NCBI GenBank assembly: GCA_009692615.1
Contig: SHYW01000025.1
Coordinates: 1-53,645, forward strand
Direction of reading: 5' to 3'
DNA: 53,645 nt
Origin: Deltaproteobacteria bacterium
GTDB lineage: Bacteria > Desulfobacterota > Binatia > UBA9968
Shown here: positions 49,651 to 53,645 of the stretch, one piece after another
How the letters are laid out: every line of letters begins with the position of its first letter
How positions within the stretch are numbered: position 1 is the stretch's first letter
Program-made: the position numbers and the translations under genes
Notes under the pieces: model-generated
Told to the model about the DNA's origin: nothing
Databases searched by the model: none
What the model saw: only the letters and a program-made list of their open reading frames with translations

Positions 49651-50376
49651 TTACTTCTTCACGTTGCCGAACACTTCCTTGAGCAAGTCCGTCACCCGCG
49701 CCGCCGGATTGGTTCTGATCTTCTTCTCTTCTTGAGCGACGACAAAGAAAATACCGTCGGTGGCTTTTTCGGTCACGTACTTGTTGGCGTCGAAGGTGAT
49801 GTTCTTGGAAAACGGCACGTCTTTGCACTTGCCTACCAGCGCATTGTACTGCTGGTTGACGCCGACTTGATTCATCACGTCGGTGACCGACGGCAAGAAG
49901 GCTTCCTGCAACTGCTTGGTGGTCTTCGATTTGAAAAATTCGGTCGCCGCGCTGTCGCCGCCGCTTAAAACTTTCTTGACATCGTCAAAACTCATCTGGG
50001 CGATGGCGTTCCAGAAAATTTTCTTGGCGAACGGCACCGATTTTTCCGCGGCGCGGTTCATGCCGACGACGAACTCATCGATCTTCGGGCCGTAGCCGAC
50101 CAAACGCAGCGGCTTCTCGATATTCTGCAGGCTCTTGGGCATCAAGATTTTGATCGCTTTGTTCATCAAGAAGCCGTCCGCCGCGCCGGTTTGACCCACC
50201 GCATTTTCGGTGCCGACTTTGAGCGCTTCCTGAAGCCCCGAGCCGATCTTAGCGTCGCTGAGCGCGCTGCTGCCGCCGAGGCTAGGAAGATTACCGCCGA
50301 GACCCTTCAATACTTTGTCAAACTGCGCAAACGCAGGATGCGCGGCAAGGAAAAACAAAAATGCCGTTAACAACAA
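49651..50376 (-). CDS. DUF4197 family exported protein
   Basis: This protein of about 241 residues has a signal peptide (LLTAFLFFLAAHPAFA) followed by the DUF4197 body: LSDAKIGSGLQEALKVGTENAV, FLMNKAIKILMPKSLQNIEKPLRLVGYGPKIDEFVVGMNRAAEKSVPFAKKIFWNAI and TDGIFFVVAQEEKKIRTNPAARVTDLLKEVFG. The family function is unknown. The start is unclear: a GAAGGAG lies 14 nt before the TTG at 50376, and no ATG or GTG is in frame. A strong terminator follows. Confidence 0.85.
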   Translation of the reverse strand: MLLTAFLFFLAAHPAFAQFDKVLKGLGGNLPSLGGSSALSDAKIGSGLQEALKVGTENAVGQTGAADGFLMNKAIKILMPKSLQNIEKPLRLVGYGPKIDEFVVGMNRAAEKSVPFAKKIFWNAIAQMSFDDVKKVLSGGDSAATEFFKSKTTKQLQEAFLPSVTDVMNQVGVNQQYNALVGKCKDVPFSKNITFDANKYVTEKATDGIFFVVAQEEKKIRTNPAARVTDLLKEVFGNVKK

Positions 50377-50434
50377 TTTAGTCGTCGAATCTCCTTCGGA
50401 ATGTTAGTTGGGATAGCGAACTTGGAAAGCTGAG

Positions 50435-50818
50435 TTAGAGAATATCTTTGCTTCGGCTCGGCGAGTTGAGCAAATCACCCAGGCGAAATTCGTTGAGCGC
50501 CGAGGCAAAACCGGCATCGATAATCAGATTGACGATCTCCCCCTGGGCCTCAGACGGCGCCAAGCGAAAGGCTGTACGCAGCGGCTGAATCGCCGCGCGC
50601 CAGTTGCTCTGGCTCAAATAGGCCCGGCCGAGATAGAGATAGGCCTGGGCGGCATTCGGATTCTCGCGCGTGGCATCCTCCAGGTATGGAATCGCCGCGG
50701 CGAAACGGCCTTGGTTGAACAGGCTCAAACCTTGATCGAAATTACCCTGGCCTACCAGGGCGCACGAGCTTGCCATAACGAGGGTCAAAAATATCGCGGC
50801 GATAGTGTTAGTCTTCAC
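50435..50818 (-). CDS. TPR-containing lipoprotein
   Basis: This 127-residue protein has a lipoprotein signal with lipobox VMASSC, then tetratricopeptide helices (GLSLFNQGRFAAAIPYLEDATRENPNAAQAYLYLGRAYLSQSNWRAAIQPLRTAFRLAP). It starts with GTG at 50818, with GGAGGG upstream. It probably serves as a scaffold for envelope protein contacts. It precedes the DUF4197 gene on the same strand by 58 nt, so the two may be cotranscribed. Confidence 0.8.
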   Translation of the reverse strand: MKTNTIAAIFLTLVMASSCALVGQGNFDQGLSLFNQGRFAAAIPYLEDATRENPNAAQAYLYLGRAYLSQSNWRAAIQPLRTAFRLAPSEAQGEIVNLIIDAGFASALNEFRLGDLLNSPSRSKDIL

Positions 50819-50853
50819 AGATAAACCCTCCTTCTAGCAATTAGACGCAAAAA

Positions 50854-50880
50854 GGCCCCGAATCTTTTAGAACCGGGGCC
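50854..50880 (-). terminator. Rho-independent terminator after the bolA-grx operon
   Basis: GGCCCCG (50854-50860) pairs with CGGGGCC (50874-50880). On the minus strand the stem is followed by TTTTT. It separates the glutaredoxin gene from the TPR lipoprotein gene. Confidence 0.85.
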
Positions 50881-50893
50881 CTTTTCTTTATTC

Positions 50894-51217
50894 TTACTTT
50901 GCGAAGGCAGCCTTGAGCATCGGCTCGAGCTCGCCGCGCTCGTGCAGCTCGTGCACGATGTCGCAGCCGCCGACGAACTTGCCGTCGATATAGATTTGCG
51001 GAATCGTCGGCCAGTTGGCATAGCGCTTAATCCCATCCCGCACCGCCGAGTCGGCGAGCACATCGTCGCTGGCGAAGGGAAAACCGTAGGACTTGAGAAT
51101 TTCCACGGTGTGGGCGGAAAAGCCGCACTGGGGAAAATCCGGCGTGCCCTTCATGTAGACCATCACCTTGTTGTTCTTTACCTTGTCGTCGATCTTCGTC
51201 ATGACATCTTCGGCCAT
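50894..51217 (-). CDS. grxD: Monothiol glutaredoxin, Grx4 family
   Basis: This 107-residue monothiol glutaredoxin has the CGFS active site at 31-34, then [28 protein letters not shown]. Such proteins bind a [2Fe-2S] cluster with glutathione and partner with BolA in iron-sulfur delivery. The start at 51217 is preferred since AAGGAGACAG lies upstream and homology begins there. It follows the bolA gene by 37 nt in the same orientation, the usual pairing. Confidence 0.95.
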   Translation of the reverse strand: MAEDVMTKIDDKVKNNKVMVYMKGTPDFPQCGFSAHTVEILKSYGFPFASDDVLADSAVRDGIKRYANWPTIPQIYIDGKFVGGCDIVHELHERGELEPMLKAAFAK

Positions 51218-51254
51218 AGTTCTGTCTCCTTTTTTGAAAATTGTATCCGAAATG

Positions 51255-51509
51255 TTAAGCACCGAGCTTCTGCCACTGCGCCGGACTATAAGTCTTCAAA
51301 GACAGCGCATGAATGCGTTGATCGGCCAGCGGCACTTTCAAGACTTCGTTGATCATGCGGTGCTGTTCCAACAGACCTTTGCCTTCGAAGGCGGGCGAAA
51401 CGATGATCACCTGCCAGTGATCGCCACCGCCGGTCAAATCCTGGGTTTCAATCACTTCAAGGGGCAGCGCCTGGGATAGCGTCTGTTTAATCTCTTCGGG
51501 AGTAATCAT
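51255..51509 (-). CDS. BolA family protein
   Basis: This 84-residue BolA-fold protein contains [31 protein letters not shown] and [17 protein letters not shown]. The conserved histidines in HRM and RIHAL are the likely cluster ligands when paired with monothiol glutaredoxin, which is encoded next. Fusion or adjacency of these two genes is common and supports a joint role in iron-sulfur trafficking. Confidence 0.93.
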   Translation of the reverse strand: MITPEEIKQTLSQALPLEVIETQDLTGGGDHWQVIIVSPAFEGKGLLEQHRMINEVLKVPLADQRIHALSLKTYSPAQWQKLGA

Positions 51510-51569
51510 GAGAAAATACTACCGATTCGCCGCCACGCTTTCAACCCACAGGTCAACAGCAGGCAACCA

Positions 51570-52073
51570 CTAGCCCACCGGCCCTTCGTAGTCCGGTCGA
51601 ACTTTGCGCAACATCGCGCGCAAATCAGCGCGCAGCTCATCCAAAGTAGGCCGGCCTAAGTACCAATAGCCGTTGTAGAGGTTGTGAATCGTCAGATCCG
51701 GCATGAGGGAAAAAGTATGCGGCATGGCGGTCACGCCCATGCTCTTGGAAGTCTCGGTCATGTCGAGCAGCTTGACGACCTTGCGCTCCTGATCGCTCAA
51801 GAACGGAAACTGCGCGCCGAGTCCGGTGCGGAAGGCATCGTTGATATCCGGCGAATCGACGCAGCAGACAGCGAGTTTGCAATAGTTTACCGCTAATTCT
51901 TTTTGTAGTTCGACGTAATGGCGCAACTGCACCTGGCATTTGGCTCACCAGTAGCCACGATAGAAAGTTAGAATGAATGGAAACTTGCCGACCAACTCGG
52001 ACAGTTTCACCACTTGGCCGTCTTGATCAGGCAATTCGATGTCGGGAAAACGGTCGCCGATTTTTAGGTTCAT
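51570..52073 (-). CDS. Peroxiredoxin-like (AhpC/TSA) probable selenoprotein with U-x-x-C
   Basis: The frame from ATG 52073 (GGAGG upstream) encodes NLKIGDRFPDIELPDQDGQ and FPFILTFYRGYW, then meets TGA at 51945-51947. It continues without shift as AKCQVQLRHYVELQKELAVNY to a normal end at 51570. In this Prx-like family FYRGxW is followed by CxxC, and the TGA sits exactly at the first cysteine. Read as selenocysteine it gives W42-U43-A-K-C46 and a 167-residue protein of normal size. A small hairpin follows the TGA (51924-51942) with GG in its loop, though closer than usual for a bacterial SECIS. A nonsense mutation is the alternative. Confidence 0.8.
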
Positions 52074-52117
52074 GAGCGTACCTCCGTGTTTGACTAGGGT
52101 TGATCGCAGGAGAAATT

Positions 52118-53113
52118 TTATGGATAGCGCTTGGCCATCTCGCCAAAGAAACCCTCTTTGTCCAACTGTTGAAGCAGCGACAAGTCGACAAACTGCTCCG
52201 GCTTGGCGCTTTTCGCTTGAGCCACCTTGGGCGCTACTTCGTCGAGCAGATATTGAATGCCTTTCAACGTTGGATAGGGCCGTTTGGCGACTCGTTTGAC
52301 GAACCAATCGACGGTGGCGTCCAAAACATCTTGTTCGTTGGTGCGCATGTACTTGCCGGCGATGCGTTTCGCCTCGTCGCGGTTGCGGCCGATGAAATAA
52401 ATCGCTTCGACGTATGACTTGAGCGCGCTTAGGGCAATCTCGCGTTGACTGCGAATAAATCCTCGCGAAGTGGCAAAACCATTGCCCTGCACTTCGACGT
52501 TGAGTTCGAGCATGTCGTAAACTTCGACCAAACCCTGGCGGCGCGCCCGCGGCAACTCCGACGGCGTGAGGATGGTCGCTTCGATGCGGCCCGATTCCAC
52601 CGCGCTCAATCGCTCCATGGTCGGTCCGGCGACGACCAGCGCGACATCTTTGCTTGGTTCGAGGTTGAACTTTTTAAGTAGAATTAGCGAAGCGTTATGC
52701 GACGCCGAGCCGAAACCGCTGACGCCAAGCTTTTTGCCCTTGAGCTGTTCGACGCGGCTGATGCCCGGCCGCGCGACTACCGAATAATTATACGCCGACT
52801 CCGACGACGCGATCAGCACGATGTCGTGGCCCTGCAAGCCGGCTTGTACCACGGTACCAATGTTGACGATGGGCGGATCGCCGGCGACCAACGCTTGCGT
52901 TGCTATCTGGCCGCCGCGAAAAAAAATCACTTCGGCATCGAGGCCGTGTTTGCGGTAAATGCCGGCGTCTTTGGCGATCCAAATATGAATCTGATTGTAA
53001 GAGATGGCCGGGTAGCCGATCTTTATTTTCTTGAGTTCTTGGGCGTCGCCAGCACCAAGCCACAAAGTCGCGATCAGCGCGATGAAAATGAGATCGGTGG
53101 AAAACTTCAACAT
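52118..53113 (-). CDS. ABC-type substrate-binding protein (NMT1/THI5-like)
   Basis: This 331-residue exported binding protein has signal peptide LKFSTDLIFIALIATLWLGAGDA, then KIKIGYPAISYNQIHIWIAKDAGIYRKHGLDAEVIFF and GKKLGVSGFGSASHNASLILL. ATG 53113 fits the signal best; a GTG two codons earlier is possible. It is the fifth exported NMT1-type SBP in the window and again has no permease or ATPase neighbour. Confidence 0.87.
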   Translation of the reverse strand: MLKFSTDLIFIALIATLWLGAGDAQELKKIKIGYPAISYNQIHIWIAKDAGIYRKHGLDAEVIFFRGGQIATQALVAGDPPIVNIGTVVQAGLQGHDIVLIASSESAYNYSVVARPGISRVEQLKGKKLGVSGFGSASHNASLILLKKFNLEPSKDVALVVAGPTMERLSAVESGRIEATILTPSELPRARRQGLVEVYDMLELNVEVQGNGFATSRGFIRSQREIALSALKSYVEAIYFIGRNRDEAKRIAGKYMRTNEQDVLDATVDWFVKRVAKRPYPTLKGIQYLLDEVAPKVAQAKSAKPEQFVDLSLLQQLDKEGFFGEMAKRYP

Positions 53114-53182
53114 GGTCACCCCGTCAAGTTAAGGGTGCTCTCGGTAGGCGAAAAAATTTTGCTGAATATACGTACGGTACGC

Positions 53183-53443
53183 TTAGTAGGCTTTGACCGA
53201 GTGTTCAGCTACGGCAGCGGTCTCGCCGTCGATGCCGACCTTGGTCTCAAGCGCTTTTATACGCTTCTCCAACATGCGCACCTGGGCTTGCGAGTTCGCC
53301 AGCTCCTGTTCGACGATGGTTACCACTGAAGCGGTATCGCCCCACCAGGAATAACCGGCGGAGACACCGACGATGACCGATGCTACCGCGGCGACAATCC
53401 AATAGAAGCGATTAGTTGTCGATGAACGTTTAACCCATGGCAT
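53183..53443 (-). CDS. Small membrane protein with coiled coil
   Basis: This 86-residue protein has a basic N terminus (MPWVKRSSTTNR) and one membrane span (FYWIVAAVASVIVGVSAGY). A heptad-patterned coiled coil (VVTIVEQELANSQAQVRMLEKRIKALETKV) would lie outside the cytoplasm. It is not recognised as a named family. No Shine-Dalgarno sequence is seen; a promoter at 53453-53482 would give a near-leaderless transcript. Confidence 0.55.
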   Translation of the reverse strand: MPWVKRSSTTNRFYWIVAAVASVIVGVSAGYSWWGDTASVVTIVEQELANSQAQVRMLEKRIKALETKVGIDGETAAVAEHSVKAY

Positions 53444-53452
53444 AATGACAAT

Positions 53453-53482
53453 CTTCTATCCGAAACTTACCCCGATAGTCAA
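53453..53482 (-). promoter_or_regulatory. Possible near-leaderless promoter of the coiled-coil gene
   Basis: On the minus strand TTGACT (53482-53477) and TAGAAG (53458-53453) are spaced 18 nt apart. Nine bases separate the -10 box from the ATG at 53443. Confidence 0.4.
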
Positions 53483-53497
53483 CACACTGGAGGCTGC

Positions 53498-53644
53498 CTG
53501 TCGTGGCAACGTCAATATGTCATGTTAACAGCAACGCGATTATGTCAGGGTAGTGCGTTGGGTTGAGGTCGTAAGTTAGAAACCTGGCCATAGCGGAACC
53601 CCACCTTGTTGGAGTTGGTTCGATATAGGCCAAGTGTGTGCGTC
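53498..53644. repeat. Right copy of 147-bp inverted terminal repeat (probable IS end)
   Basis: This is a perfect reverse complement of 1-147. The last window base, 53645, has no partner. The likely element boundary is the TG at 53499-53500, mirrored by CA at 145-146, so base 53498/147 may match by chance. Identity stops abruptly at that point on both sides, as expected for an IS junction rather than for diverged host sequence. Confidence 0.75.
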
Positions 53645-53645
53645 G

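Noticed and set aside
51570-51932. Independent 120-residue thioredoxin-like gene
   Set aside because: It is the part after the in-frame TGA of the peroxiredoxin-like gene and lacks its own ribosome-binding site.
1-53645. tRNA, rRNA or riboswitch
   Set aside because: No cloverleaf, conserved rRNA stretch or known aptamer core was recognised by eye; a covariance-model search would be needed to exclude them fully.

Overview
The window looks like a complete contig from an uncultivated, GC-rich, Gram-negative soil or sediment bacterium. Lipobox lipoproteins, a glutaredoxin-4/BolA pair, LLM-type flavin oxidoreductases, acyl-CoA dehydrogenase and many solute-binding proteins fit lineages such as Desulfobacterota, Binatota, Rokubacteria or Tectomicrobia. 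No rRNA, tRNA or marker gene is present, so the lineage stays open. The two ends are inverted copies of the same 147 bp. They carry subterminal direct repeats like insertion-sequence (IS) ends, so the contig probably lies between two oppositely oriented copies of one IS.

Layout. 0.3-6.2 kb: amidohydrolase, an orphan Flp-type pilin cluster, threonine aldolase, a PqqC/CADD-like protein, an orphan ABC ATPase and a metallo-beta-lactamase-fold protein. 6.2-6.9 kb: a HigB/HigA-type toxin-antitoxin pair with a clear promoter and operator. 6.9-15.6 kb: a six-gene minus-strand operon (LLM oxidoreductase, HyuA, HyuB, SDR, KDPG-aldolase-like, dihydroxyphthalate-decarboxylase-like) facing a divergent solute-binding protein (SBP) gene. 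15.7-23.9 kb: SBP genes, a carboxyltransferase and a second amidohydrolase. 24.2-25.8 kb: a frameshifted SDR, a TctC remnant and two tiny genes. 25.9-32.4 kb: TctC-type SBP, a third amidohydrolase, a GxxExxY nuclease gene inside inverted repeats, exonuclease III, an iron-type SBP with a decayed copy, and a Rieske oxygenase. 32.7-38.6 kb: two tandem MFS transporters, an HExxH lipoprotein, a cytosolic SBP-like protein and an M20 peptidase. 38.8-44.5 kb: a second SBP-hyuA-hyuB-LLM operon. 44.6-53.4 kb: an MddA-like methyltransferase, NIPSNAP, acyl-CoA dehydrogenase, a nucleotidase, SDR, an arylmalonate-decarboxylase-like enzyme, DUF4197, a TPR lipoprotein, grx4-bolA, a probable selenocysteine peroxiredoxin-like gene, and one more SBP.

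The gene content points to scavenging and ring-opening of small cyclic amides, aromatic acids and organic acids. At least ten SBP-like genes are present without any ABC permease. A repeated module combines an SBP with ATP-dependent hydantoinase/oxoprolinase subunits and an LLM oxidoreductase.

The three most notable signals are: (1) an in-frame TGA exactly at the expected active-site cysteine of a peroxiredoxin-like gene; (2) a GxxExxY nuclease gene enclosed by 29-bp inverted repeats whose sequence matches the style of the dispersed intergenic repeats; (3) about sixteen intergenic word-like inverted repeats that reach into the ends of several ORFs.
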